The notes beneath the pieces were generated by a model. The model saw only the letters and a list, made by a program, of their open reading frames with translations, was not told the origin of the DNA and did no database searches. From the NCBI GenBank assembly GCA_900554275.1, contig USGS01000004.1, forward strand, positions 1 to 59,401: a DNA stretch of 59,401 nt, read 5' to 3'. This DNA is from an uncultured Eubacteriales bacterium. Its GTDB lineage: Bacteria; Bacillota; Clostridia; Oscillospirales; Oscillospiraceae. This document shows, in pieces, positions 49,268-59,401 of the stretch (position 1 is its first letter; each line of letters opens with the position of its first letter). The position numbers were made by a program, and so were the translations under genes.

Positions 49268-51760
49268 ATGACGGAAAAATTTGTTGTGACGGGCATGACC
49301 TGCGCCGCCTGCGCCGCCCATGTGGAAAAGGCGGCCAACAGCGTGCCGGGCGTGGAGAACGCGGCGGTGAACCTGATGCTGGGCACGCTGGTGTGCGACC
49401 ACGGTCCGGAGGTGGACAGCAGCGCCATCGTGGCCGCCGTGACGGCGGCGGGCTACGGCGCGGCGCCGGAGAGCGAGGCACGGCGGGACATCCGCAAGGA
49501 GCAGGACGCGGCGGCTAAGGCTATGGGCCGGCGGCTGCTATGGTCGGTAGTCTGCCTTGTGCCCCTGTTCTATCTGAGTATGGGCCACATGATGGGTCTG
49601 CCTGTGCCGGCCTTTATGCACCACCAGCCGCTGCTGGCGGCCTTCGTGCTGCTGGCGCTGACCATGCCCATCCTGATCCTGAACCGCAGCTACTTCACCG
49701 TGGGCTTTTCCCGGCTGCTTCAGGGCAGTCCCAACATGGACTCGCTGGTGGCGCTGGGCGCGGCGGCGGGGCTGGTTTACAGCCTCATCGAGATGGTGCT
49801 GCTGGCCACAGGACAGGTGGAGGGTATGCCCGACCTGTACTTTGAGTCGGCAGGCATGATCCTGGCGCTGGTGACGGTGGGCAAGTATTTAGAGGAGCGC
49901 TCCAAGGGCAAGACCACCGGCGCCATTACGGCGCTGCTGGCGCTGGCGCCTGCCTCCGCCGTGGTGCGGCGGAACGGACAGGAGATCACCGTCCCCACAG
50001 AGGACATCCAGGTGGGGGAGACGGTGATCGTGCGGCAGGGCGGGCGTATCCCCGTGGACGGTACGGTGCTCAAGGGCGGCGGCACGGTGGACGAGTCGGC
50101 CCTTACCGGCGAGAGCATGCCGGTGGAGAAGGCGGAGGGCGACAAGGCCGCCTCCGCCACCATCCTCACCGGCGGCTATCTGGAGCTGCGGGCCGACCGG
50201 GTGGGCAGCGACACCACCCTGGCCCAGATCATCCAGCTCATGGAGCAGGCGGCCAGCGGCAAAGCGCCCATCAGCCGCCTGGCGGACAAGATCAGCGCCG
50301 TGTTCGTGCCGGTGGTCATTGCCATCGCCGTGCTGGCGGCGGCGCTGTGGGCCATCGTGGGAGGCATGGGCGTGCGGTTCTGCCTGAGCATCGGCATCGC
50401 CGTGCTGGTCATCTCCTGCCCCTGCGCGCTGGGTCTGGCCACGCCGGTGGCCATCACCGTGGCCACGGGCAAGGCGGCGGAAAAGGGCGTTCTCGTCAAG
50501 TCCGCCGCCAGCCTGGAGCTGATGGGCCGCATCGACACCGTGGTGCTGGACAAGACCGGCACGGTGACGGAGGGCAAGCCCCGGGTGACGGATCTGCTGT
50601 GCGCGCCGGGAGTGGACGAGGACACGCTGCTGGCGGCGGCCGCGTCGCTGGAGAAGCCGTCGGAGCACCCGCTGGCGGGGGCGATCGTGGCGGAGGCGGA
50701 GCAGCGCGGCCTGACACTGCGTGAGGTGGCGGATTTCACCGCCGTGGCCGGAGGCGGTGTCACCGCCACGGCCGAGGGCGTGACCGTGTGCGCCGGCAAC
50801 GCCGGGTACATGGCCGCCGTGTCGGTGGATGTGTCCGCTGTGGAGCAGCAGGCCGAGGCGCTGGCGGCGGACGGCAAAACGCCGCTGTATATCGCCGCCG
50901 GCGGGCGGCTGCTGGGTGTTATCGCCGTGGCGGACGTGGTGAAGCCGGACAGCACGGAGGCCATCGCTGCCCTGCGGCGCGGTGGCTGCCAGGTGGTGCT
51001 GCTTACCGGCGACAACCGGCGGACGGCGGAGGCCATCGCCCGTCAGGTGGGCGTGGACCGGGTCATCGCCCAGGTGCTGCCCCAGGATAAGGCCCAGTGC
51101 GTGGCCGACCTGCAAAAGGAGGGGCGCAGGGTGGCCATGGTGGGCGACGGCATCAACGACGCCCCGGCGCTGGTGACAGCGGACGTGGGCCTGGCCATCG
51201 GCGCGGGCACGGATGTGGCCATCGAGTCGGCGGACATCGTGCTGATGCGCAGCAGTCTTATGGACATCGTGGACGCCACGGAGCTGTCCCGCGCCACCCT
51301 GCGGAACATACGGCAGAACCTGTTTTGGGCGTTCTTCTACAACACCGTGGGCATCCCGGTGGCTGCCGGCGTGCTGTACCCGGCCTTCGGCATCACCCTG
51401 AACCCCATGATCGCGGCGGCGGCCATGAGCCTCAGCTCCGTGTGCGTGGTGTCCAACGCCCTGCGGCTGCGGGGCTGGAAACGCCGCCAGGCGGTTGCAA
51501 AGCCGGCGGAAACGGTGCATAATACAGACAACGACAACATAAAGGAGGCAGACGGTATGAACACGAAGACCATCACCATCAAGGGTATGATGTGCGCCCA
51601 CTGCGTGGCCCACGTGGAGAAGGCGCTGACGGCGCTGGAGGGCGAAACGGCCAAGGTGGACCTGGCCGGCGGTACGGCAGTGGTCACCGGCCCGGCCAGC
51701 GATGAGGCACTGACCAAGGCCGTGACCGACGCGGGCTACGAGGTCGTGGACATCAAGTAA
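49268..51760 (+). CDS. copA: Copper-exporting P-type ATPase CopA, fused in frame to CopZ
   Basis: An 830-residue P1B ATPase. N-terminal heavy-metal domain (GMTCAACAAH, residues about 9-18), eight membrane segments, the metal-transfer motif SCPCALG (about 381), the phosphorylation site DKTGT (about 427) and GDGIND. A second heavy-metal domain (GMMCAHCVAH, residues about 773-782) sits at the C terminus and equals a stand-alone CopZ chaperone; no stop codon separates them. ATG 49268 lies after a AGGAAGTG-type site. It protects against Cu(I) by export. Confidence 0.96.
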   Translation: MTEKFVVTGMTCAACAAHVEKAANSVPGVENAAVNLMLGTLVCDHGPEVDSSAIVAAVTAAGYGAAPESEARRDIRKEQDAAAKAMGRRLLWSVVCLVPLFYLSMGHMMGLPVPAFMHHQPLLAAFVLLALTMPILILNRSYFTVGFSRLLQGSPNMDSLVALGAAAGLVYSLIEMVLLATGQVEGMPDLYFESAGMILALVTVGKYLEERSKGKTTGAITALLALAPASAVVRRNGQEITVPTEDIQVGETVIVRQGGRIPVDGTVLKGGGTVDESALTGESMPVEKAEGDKAASATILTGGYLELRADRVGSDTTLAQIIQLMEQAASGKAPISRLADKISAVFVPVVIAIAVLAAALWAIVGGMGVRFCLSIGIAVLVISCPCALGLATPVAITVATGKAAEKGVLVKSAASLELMGRIDTVVLDKTGTVTEGKPRVTDLLCAPGVDEDTLLAAAASLEKPSEHPLAGAIVAEAEQRGLTLREVADFTAVAGGGVTATAEGVTVCAGNAGYMAAVSVDVSAVEQQAEALAADGKTPLYIAAGGRLLGVIAVADVVKPDSTEAIAALRRGGCQVVLLTGDNRRTAEAIARQVGVDRVIAQVLPQDKAQCVADLQKEGRRVAMVGDGINDAPALVTADVGLAIGAGTDVAIESADIVLMRSSLMDIVDATELSRATLRNIRQNLFWAFFYNTVGIPVAAGVLYPAFGITLNPMIAAAAMSLSSVCVVSNALRLRGWKRRQAVAKPAETVHNTDNDNIKEADGMNTKTITIKGMMCAHCVAHVEKALTALEGETAKVDLAGGTAVVTGPASDEALTKAVTDAGYEVVDIK
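51495..51556 (+). promoter_or_regulatory. Internal promoter and ribosome site for copZ
   Basis: Inside the copA frame: TTGCAA (51495-51500), 17 bp spacer, CATAAT (51518-51523), then AAAGGAGG (51541-51548) exactly 8 bp before ATG 51557. This marks a normal gene start within the fused ORF. Confidence 0.65.
51557..51760 (+). CDS. copZ: Copper chaperone CopZ (internal start within the copA frame)
   Basis: A 67-residue heavy-metal-associated protein with the Cu(I)-binding motif GMMCAHC (MxCxxC), following its own AAAGGAGG and ATG. The frame is continuous with copA, so this same sequence is also the C-terminal domain of the long product. It is likely made separately as well. CopZ carries Cu(I) to CopA and to regulators. 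Confidence 0.72.
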   Translation: MNTKTITIKGMMCAHCVAHVEKALTALEGETAKVDLAGGTAVVTGPASDEALTKAVTDAGYEVVDIK

Positions 51761-51776
51761 CAAGTAAAAAGAGCGC

Positions 51777-51809
51777 AAAAAAAGGACCGCCGGGAGGCGG
51801 TCCTTTTTT
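51777..51809. terminator. Bidirectional terminator
   Basis: 8-bp stem GGACCGCC/GGCGGTCC (51784-51791 with 51796-51803), GGGA loop, seven A's on the left and six T's on the right; serves copA/copZ and the convergent clpC operon. Confidence 0.88.
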
Positions 51810-51815
51810 GCCTGT

Positions 51816-54275
<2,460 letters not shown>

Positions 54276-54318
54276 AAAAAACACTTCCTCTCAATGTGTG
54301 AATGGGGATCACGCGCCC

Positions 54319-54753
54319 TTAGGCGCTGAGGGACTTCAGCTCATCGCGGAGCTTGGCGGCGTCCTCATACCGCTCCTCCTCCACCGCGTTGTGGAGTTGG
54401 GTGCGCAGCGCGTTGCGCTTGCGCTCCAGAGCCAGGCTGGCGGCCTCCTCCTTGGGCAGCAGGCTGCCGTCTGACTTCTCGTCGGCGGTCTGGGCCTGCT
54501 CCAGCACGTTGACGGGCTGGGGGAACTCCGTCAGCATCCGGCTGCCCAGGCCGCCGAACAGCGGCTCGAGCAGACTGAAGGGACGGGAGAACCAGTCATC
54601 GTCGAACCAACTGCCCATGCGGCTGGACATGGGTTCGGCGTAGCCCATCTGATGGGCGCAGTCCTGGCACAGGTGTGTCTCGGTCACACGGCCATTGATA
54701 TTGCTCTTATAGTAGAACGTGGCATCGTTCTTACCGCAGCGATCACATTTCAT
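54319..54753 (-). CDS. mcsA: McsA-like protein with zinc knuckles and UVR motif
   Basis: A 144-residue protein with two CxxC zinc sites at the N terminus (CDRCGK; CQDCAHQMG) and a UvrB/C-type helical motif at the C terminus (LHNAVEEERYEDAAKLRDELK). This is the McsA pattern. Start ATG 54753 has AAGGAGG. In Bacillus McsA works with the arginine kinase McsB, but no mcsB is present here: clpC follows directly. Confidence 0.9.
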   Translation of the reverse strand: MKCDRCGKNDATFYYKSNINGRVTETHLCQDCAHQMGYAEPMSSRMGSWFDDDWFSRPFSLLEPLFGGLGSRMLTEFPQPVNVLEQAQTADEKSDGSLLPKEEAASLALERKRNALRTQLHNAVEEERYEDAAKLRDELKSLSA

Positions 54754-54777
54754 AATCGTAGCCTCCTTGTGAAAAAA

Positions 54778-55227
54778 TCAAACCGAATGGATGAGTATCT
54801 GCTTGAAAATGGCGGCGCGGAGCGCGTCGCGGCACTCCGGCGGCGCAGCCTGTAAGGCTCGCGGCCCGGTGGCGGACAGCAGCGCCTGTCCCAGCTCGTG
54901 GCTGACGGCCTCGCCGTCCACCAGGTTCTGGGCGATGGCCCGTGCGCTGCGGCTGTCCAGCGTGTTGCCCACGGAGTTGATGACGTGCATCAGCAGCGTC
55001 TGCCGGTCCACCTGCACCCGGGTGATGCGGATGTAGCCGCCGCCGCCCCGGCGTGACTCTACGATGTACCCGTGCTCCGGAGAGAACCGGGTGGACATGA
55101 CGTAGTTAATCTGACTGGGGACACAGTTAAAGCGCTGGGCCAGGTCGCTGCGCTGGAGCTCCAGCGCGCCTCCGGCGTTGTCCAGCTCCTGCTGGATGAA
55201 CCCGGCAATAATATCGGAAATGCCCAT
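54778..55227 (-). CDS. ctsR: Transcriptional repressor CtsR
   Basis: A 149-residue class III heat-shock repressor: helix-turn-helix (LQRSDLAQRFNCVPSQINYVMSTRF), then the winged loop with the glycine-rich GGGGYIRI used by CtsR to sense heat, and a C-terminal dimer domain. ATG 55227 is used; the GTG 12 bases upstream has no spaced ribosome site. First gene of the operon and controlled by its own product via the sites just upstream. Confidence 0.95.
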   Translation of the reverse strand: MGISDIIAGFIQQELDNAGGALELQRSDLAQRFNCVPSQINYVMSTRFSPEHGYIVESRRGGGGYIRITRVQVDRQTLLMHVINSVGNTLDSRSARAIAQNLVDGEAVSHELGQALLSATGPRALQAAPPECRDALRAAIFKQILIHSV

Positions 55228-55251
55228 GCGGCGATCCACTTCCTTTCTGAC

Positions 55252-55331
55252 TTTGCCTTTCTTTGACCTTTGACCGTATAATACACCTTCCTTGCGTCCT
55301 TGTCAATAGGTAAATTTGACTTTCTTTGACT
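55252..55331 (-). promoter_or_regulatory. ctsR promoter with CtsR operators
   Basis: Minus-strand TTGACA (55306-55301), 17 bp spacer, TATTAT (55283-55278). Upstream of the -35 is a perfect CtsR box AGTCAAA-GAA-AGTCAAA (55331-55315). Downstream of the start site is a second cluster of heptads: GGTCAAA twice in tandem (55275-55262) plus GGTCAAA-GAA-AGGCAAA (55268-55252). Flanked operators predict tight self-repression. Confidence 0.92.
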
Positions 55332-55376
55332 TTTATTGTGAATTTTTTGTGAACACACTTGACCGGCCGGACGGCC

Positions 55377-55405
55377 TTTACACCGCGATGCTTTTGGGGT
55401 ATACT
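55377..55405 (+). promoter_or_regulatory. Promoter of recG
   Basis: TTTACA (55377-55382), 17 bp spacer, TATACT (55400-55405), 32 bp before the GTG start. Confidence 0.8.
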
Positions 55406-55436
55406 TTTCCCATATCAGAAAAGGGAGGTGGCCGCC

Positions 55437-57491
55437 GTGGCGTCGCTGACAACGGATGTGCGGTATGTCAAGGGTGTCGGTGAGGCCCGGGCCAAAGCGC
55501 TGGAAAAGCTGGGCATACGGACGCTGGGCGACCTGATCACCTACTATCCCATGCGCTGGGAGGACCGGACGCGCACCGTGCCGGTGCGGGAGCTGATTCC
55601 CGGCGAATACGCCTGTGTCCGGGCCACCATCGCCCAGGAGCCCCGGGGCGGACGTATCCCCGGCGGGCGGACGCTGGTGCAGGTGCGGGCCGTGGACGAG
55701 GGCGGTGTGCTGGACATCTCCTTCTTCAATCAGGAATACCGCAAGACCTCCCTCCGCAAGGGGGAGACGTATATCTTCTACGGCAAGGCCGAGGGGGAGC
55801 ACCTGCGCCGCCGCATGGTCAACCCGCTGGTGGAGCGGGAGGGGCAGCAGCTGCTCACCGGGCGCATCATGCCGGTGTACCACCTGACGGCGGGGCTGAA
55901 CCAGGCCACGGTGGCCAAGGCGGTGCGGCAGGGCCTGGACGAGTGCGGCGATCTGCCGGAGGACGTGCTGCCCGACGAGGTGCGGCGGGCACACCAGCTG
56001 TGCTACATCGGCTTTGCCTACGAGAACGTCCACTTTCCCGCCTCGCCGGAGGCGCTGGAGCTGGCCCGGAGGCGGCTGGCGTTTGAGGAGCTGTTCCTCC
56101 TCAGCTGCGGGCTGTCCCTGCTGCGCGCGCGGCGGGAGACGGTGGCTGGCCCGGCGTGCCGCGACGTGGATATGACTGCGTTTTATGAGGCGCTGCCCTT
56201 TGTCCTTACCGGCGCGCAGCGGCGGGCCATTGAGCAGGCGGCGGCGGATATGACCTCCGGCCGGCCCATGAACCGGCTGTGCCAGGGCGATGTGGGCAGC
56301 GGAAAGACAATGGTGGCGGCGGGCTGCGCGTGGTTCGCCGCGCAAAGCGGCTGGCAGACAGCGCTCATGGCGCCCACGGAGATCCTGGCACGCCAGCACT
56401 ACGAGAGCCTGTCGCCGCTGCTGGCGCGGCTGGGCATGACCTGCGCCCTGCTCACCGGCTCGACCCGGGCCAAGGAGCGGCGGGAGACGCTGGCAGCGCT
56501 GGCGGAGGGCCGCATCGACCTGTGCATCGGCACCCACGCCCTGCTGACGGAGGATGTGCAATACGGCAGGCTGGGGCTGGTCATCACCGACGAGCAGCAT
56601 CGCTTCGGCGTGGCCCAGCGCTCCGGGTTGGCCCACAAGGGCGCGTCGCCCCACACGCTGGTGCTGTCCGCCACGCCCATCCCCCGGACGCTGGCGCTGA
56701 TCATCTACGGCGACCTGGAGGTGTCGGTCATTGACGAGCTGCCGCCGGGGCGGCAGCAGGTGGACACCTTCGCCGTGGGAGAGAAGTACCGTCAGCGGCT
56801 CAACGGCTTTATCCGCAGGCAGGTGGCCGAGGGCCATCAGGTATTCATCATCTGCCCGCTGGTGGAGGAAAACGGCGAGACCCAGGACGAGCGCAAGGCC
56901 GTCACGGCCTACGCCCGGCATTTGCAGCAGCAGGTGTTCCCGGAGCTGCGGGTGGCGGTGCTCCACGGGCGGATGAAGTCCGGGGAGAAGGAAAAGGTCA
57001 TGGCCGCCTTCGCCGCCGGGGAGAGCGACATTCTGGTGTCCACCACCGTGGTGGAGGTGGGCGTGGATGTGCCCAACGCCACGCTGATGGTGGTGGAGAA
57101 CGCGGAGCGCTTCGGCCTGAGCCAGCTCCACCAGCTCCGCGGCCGGGTGGGCCGGGGCAGGGCAAAGAGCTGGTGCGTCCTACTGTCGGACAGCCGGAAC
57201 GAGGAGACGAAGCGGCGGCTGAAGGTGATGACGGAGACCAACGACGGCTTCAAAATAGCAGAAGAGGATCTGCGCCTTCGCGGGCCGGGCGACTTCTTCG
57301 GCAGCCGCCAGCACGGTCTGCCGGTCTTGAAGGCGGCGGACCTGAGCTGCGATATGCGGACACTGGACGAGGCCCAGCAGGCGGCTAAGGCGCTGCTGGC
57401 GGACGATCCCGGCCTGACACAGCCCGCCCACGGGCCGCTGCGGCGGCGCATCGGCCAGCTGCTGGAGCTGAAGGACGGCACGCTGAACTGA
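55437..57491 (+). CDS. recG: ATP-dependent DNA helicase RecG
   Basis: A 684-residue helicase that reverses stalled forks. OB-fold wedge domain in the N-terminal third, then Walker A GDVGSGKT (about 283-290), DEQH box (DEQHRFG, about 386), HGRMKSGEKE and HQLRGRVGRG. Start GTG 55437 follows GGGAGGTGG by 6 bp; the frame upstream is non-family sequence. Divergent from ctsR. Confidence 0.96.
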   Translation: MASLTTDVRYVKGVGEARAKALEKLGIRTLGDLITYYPMRWEDRTRTVPVRELIPGEYACVRATIAQEPRGGRIPGGRTLVQVRAVDEGGVLDISFFNQEYRKTSLRKGETYIFYGKAEGEHLRRRMVNPLVEREGQQLLTGRIMPVYHLTAGLNQATVAKAVRQGLDECGDLPEDVLPDEVRRAHQLCYIGFAYENVHFPASPEALELARRRLAFEELFLLSCGLSLLRARRETVAGPACRDVDMTAFYEALPFVLTGAQRRAIEQAAADMTSGRPMNRLCQGDVGSGKTMVAAGCAWFAAQSGWQTALMAPTEILARQHYESLSPLLARLGMTCALLTGSTRAKERRETLAALAEGRIDLCIGTHALLTEDVQYGRLGLVITDEQHRFGVAQRSGLAHKGASPHTLVLSATPIPRTLALIIYGDLEVSVIDELPPGRQQVDTFAVGEKYRQRLNGFIRRQVAEGHQVFIICPLVEENGETQDERKAVTAYARHLQQQVFPELRVAVLHGRMKSGEKEKVMAAFAAGESDILVSTTVVEVGVDVPNATLMVVENAERFGLSQLHQLRGRVGRGRAKSWCVLLSDSRNEETKRRLKVMTETNDGFKIAEEDLRLRGPGDFFGSRQHGLPVLKAADLSCDMRTLDEAQQAAKALLADDPGLTQPAHGPLRRRIGQLLELKDGTLN

Positions 57492-57515
57492 GACTGCGTG
57501 CTGCGGCAAATGTGC

Positions 57516-57628
57516 AAAAAAACCCGCCCTCGGGCCGTTGGGCCTGAGGGCGGGTCTGCGTCTGCACGGCGTGCAGGGGGGATACACGCCGTGCGAAAAG
57601 GGGTAAGGGGGGTACGTCCTTCTCCTTT
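57516..57628 (-). ncRNA. Candidate small RNA, C-rich
   Basis: On the minus strand a consensus promoter is followed by about 113 bases ending in a strong terminator. The predicted RNA has: a 5' AAAGGAG-type start with C-rich single strand (CCCCCC, CCCC); a hairpin with a perfect 10-bp stem GCACGGCGUG/CACGCCGUGC (57585-57594 with 57564-57573) and an 11-base loop UAUCCCCCCUG; and a terminator hairpin (10 bp outer stem ACCCGCCCUC/GAGGGCGGGU, with a GGCC/GGCC inner stem) followed by six U's (57521-57516). No ORF with a ribosome site is present. Direction is set by the promoter and the U run; both lie on this strand only. Confidence 0.68.
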
Positions 57629-57634
57629 GTGGTG

Positions 57635-57663
57635 ATTGTATACCTATCGGGTCGGGTTGTCAA
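57635..57663 (-). promoter_or_regulatory. Promoter of the candidate small RNA
   Basis: Minus-strand TTGACA (57663-57658), 17 bp spacer, TACAAT (57640-57635). It is one of the best matches to consensus in the window. Confidence 0.82.
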
Positions 57664-57676
57664 CAGGAAATACCGG

Positions 57677-57696
57677 TATCGTTACCGGTAACGATA
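57677..57696. promoter_or_regulatory. Perfect 20-bp palindrome between the small-RNA and uvrC promoters
   Basis: T-ATCGTTACC/GGTAACGAT-A, perfect. Located 14 bp from the small-RNA -35 box and 13 bp from the uvrC -35 box. The core GTTACCGGTAAC resembles operators of GntR/LacI-type regulators; it is not a LexA box. Confidence 0.7.
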
Positions 57697-57709
57697 TACC
57701 TGCTGGGAA

Positions 57710-57738
57710 TTGCGTTCGCAGGCAGGGCGTGCTATACT
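57710..57738 (+). promoter_or_regulatory. Promoter of uvrC
   Basis: TTGCGT (57710-57715), 17 bp spacer, TATACT (57733-57738), 33 bp before the ATG. Confidence 0.78.
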
Positions 57739-57770
57739 AACAAAAACGATCCATTCCGGGAGGTGAGACC

Positions 57771-59401
57771 ATGACCAAGGACGAGCTGCGGAAAAAAGCC
57801 AACGAGCTGCCGCTGCTGCCGGGCGTCTATCTGATGATGGACAAGTCCGGCCAGGTCATCTACGTGGGAAAGGCGAAAAAGCTGAAAAACCGGGTGAGCC
57901 AGTATTTTCAGGACACCGCCTCCCACAACAGCAAAACAAAAATGATGGTGTCCCAGGTGGACCGGTTCGACACCATTTTGGTGCGGTCGGAGTTTGAGGC
58001 CCTGGTGCTGGAAAACTCGCTCATTAAGCGCCATATGCCCCGGTTTAACATCCTCCTAAAGGACGACAAGGGCTACCCCTTTGTGCGCCTGGACAAGGGG
58101 ACGGCGTACCCCCGGTTTTCCCTGGTGAGCCGGGCGGAGGAGGACGGGGCCCGGTACTTCGGGCCCTTTGGCGGGCGGCGGGAGACCAGGCTGGCCATTG
58201 AGGCGGTATGCGGGGCGCTGAAGCTCCCCACCTGCAGCCGAAAATTTCCCCGGGACATCGGAAAAGAGCGGCCCTGCCTGAATCTGCACATCGGAAAGTG
58301 TGACGGCTTCTGCCGTCCGGAGGGGCCGGGACAGGCGGAGTATCAGCGGCGCATTGAGCAGGCGGCGCGGATCTTCGGCGGGCACTACCGGGCCCTGACC
58401 CGGGAGATGGAGCAGGAGATGGCGCAGGCGGCGGAGGAGCTGGACTTTGAGCGGGCCGCCGCCCTGCGGGACCGCATCCGGGCCATCTCCGTGCTGGGCA
58501 AGACCCAGCAGGTCATCGCCGGAGTCTGCGCCGACACGGACGTGTGGGGCGTGTACCCGGGCCAGGTCCGCTGCGGCAGCGCCGTGCTGCACATTGAGGA
58601 CGGCAATCTGCTGGGCCGGGAGGTGGAGGTGTTCTCCGCCGCCGCCGACCAGGAGGAGGCGGACATCCTCTCCGCCGTGCTGAGCCAGTATTACCTGGAC
58701 CGCCAGGCCCTGCCCCGGGAAATTCTGGTACCCTGTGAATTAGAGGATATGGACACCTTCGCCGCCCTGCTGACGGGCCGGGCCGGGCACCGGGTGACCC
58801 TGCGGGTGCCCCAGCGGGGGGAGCGGGCGGAGCTGCTGCGCATGGCCCGCCGCAACGCCCGGGAGGAGGTGGAGCGCATCACCTCCGACGCCGAGCGCAC
58901 CGGCAAGACCTTAGAGCAGCTGGGGACCCTGGCCGGGCTGGCGGAGGCCCCCCGGCGGCTGGAATCCTACGACATTTCCCACACCGCCGGGCAGGACATG
59001 GTGGCCTCCATGGTGGTGTTCGCGGACGGACGGCCCCTGAAGCGGGACTATCGCCGGTTCCAGGTAAAGACCCTGGACCACGCCGACGACCTGCGGGCCA
59101 TGGAGGAGGTGCTGGAGCGCCGGTTCCGGCGATATCTGGAGGGGGACGAGCACTTTGCCCCCCTGCCGGACCTGCTGCTGATGGACGGCGGCCAGCTGCA
59201 GGCGGAGGCCGCCTGCCATGTGCTGGAAAGGCTGGGCCTCACCGTGCCGGTGCTGGGCATGGTAAAAGATGACCGCCACCGGACCCGGGCCCTGGTAACG
59301 CCCCAGGGGCAGGAGCTGGGCATCCAGCAAAGCCCCCCGCTGTTTGCCCTGCTGGGCCGGGTGCAGGAGGAGGTCCACCGCTTCGCCATCACCTATCACC
59401 A
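57771..59401 (+). CDS. uvrC: Excinuclease ABC subunit UvrC, 5' part
   Basis: First 543 residues of UvrC; the window ends before the stop. The GIY-YIG nuclease (LPGVYLMMD...VIYVGKA, residues 15-35) starts it; the UVR motif follows (LDFERAAALRDRI, about 224-236), then the RNase-H-like nuclease region (ESYDISHTAGQDMVASMVVF, and LLLMDGGQLQ). ATG 57771 follows GGGAGGTGA. It makes both cuts in nucleotide-excision repair together with UvrA and UvrB. The HhH domain lies beyond the window. Confidence 0.96.
   Translation, partial: MTKDELRKKANELPLLPGVYLMMDKSGQVIYVGKAKKLKNRVSQYFQDTASHNSKTKMMVSQVDRFDTILVRSEFEALVLENSLIKRHMPRFNILLKDDKGYPFVRLDKGTAYPRFSLVSRAEEDGARYFGPFGGRRETRLAIEAVCGALKLPTCSRKFPRDIGKERPCLNLHIGKCDGFCRPEGPGQAEYQRRIEQAARIFGGHYRALTREMEQEMAQAAEELDFERAAALRDRIRAISVLGKTQQVIAGVCADTDVWGVYPGQVRCGSAVLHIEDGNLLGREVEVFSAAADQEEADILSAVLSQYYLDRQALPREILVPCELEDMDTFAALLTGRAGHRVTLRVPQRGERAELLRMARRNAREEVERITSDAERTGKTLEQLGTLAGLAEAPRRLESYDISHTAGQDMVASMVVFADGRPLKRDYRRFQVKTLDHADDLRAMEEVLERRFRRYLEGDEHFAPLPDLLLMDGGQLQAEAACHVLERLGLTVPVLGMVKDDRHRTRALVTPQGQELGIQQSPPLFALLGRVQEEVHRFAITYH

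Noticed and set aside
57522..57555. Hairpin as the recG terminator
   Set aside because: No T run follows on the plus strand; six U's follow only on the minus strand.

Overview
The window is a 59.4 kb piece of a GC-rich, spore-forming, anaerobic Firmicute, most likely an Oscillospiraceae-type gut clostridium. The case rests on: sporulation genes (yqfC/yqfD, spoVAD/spoVAE, a SpoIIQ-like M23 protein, a YlbJ-like membrane protein), CtsR-McsA-ClpC heat-shock control, a tryptophan T-box, an [FeFe] hydrogenase with a GltD-type partner, frequent GTG/TTG starts with strong AGGAGG ribosome sites, and Firmicute sigma-A promoters. The species is not determinable from the sequence alone.

Layout. 1-3.3 kb: 3' end of a nucleoside/sugar-type ABC permease, a Na+/phosphate symporter with a PhoU-like tail, an MBL-fold hydrolase. 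3.3-8.4 kb: a corrinoid methyl-transfer locus (UroD-like methyltransferase fused to a B12 domain, DUF2284 protein, reductive activator of corrinoids, homocysteine methyltransferase). 8.6-8.8 kb: tRNA-fMet and tRNA-Leu. 9.0-15.8 kb: secreted serpin, SpoIIQ-like M23 protein, TrpB2, a repeat block, T-box-controlled trpS, a radical SAM protein, an SSB-like double OB-fold protein. 15.9-19.1 kb: two MATE transporters and a 56-residue four-cysteine protein. 19.3-22.9 kb: NuoF/GltD-like flavoprotein and [FeFe] hydrogenase. 23-30.3 kb: a large unknown membrane protein, murI-ywiB-argS, a small unknown gene, a divergent HxlR regulator/LysE exporter pair, truA. 30.5-36.4 kb: a membrane-anchored cohesin-like protein with a dockerin protein, then a putative glycoside hydrolase. 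36.5-39 kb: NitT/TauT-type ABC transporter. 39-47 kb: YlbJ-like gene, then yqfC-yqfD(broken)-phoH-ybeY-era-recO-mutS2. 47-51.8 kb: ptsH, inverted repeat pair, spoVAD-spoVAE behind a sigma-G-type promoter, copper ATPase copA fused in frame to copZ. 51.8-59.4 kb: ctsR-mcsA-clpC, recG, a candidate small RNA, and the 5' part of uvrC.

How it works together. The chromosome is mostly housekeeping genes in short operons separated by clear hairpin terminators. The most interesting parts are the candidate C-rich small RNA between recG and uvrC with a 20-bp palindrome beside its promoter, the one-cohesin/one-dockerin pair, the corrinoid methyl-transfer set, the copA-copZ fusion that still carries an internal promoter and ribosome site, and a yqfD gene with an internal deletion and frameshift. 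All assignments come from reading the sequence; no database search was run.
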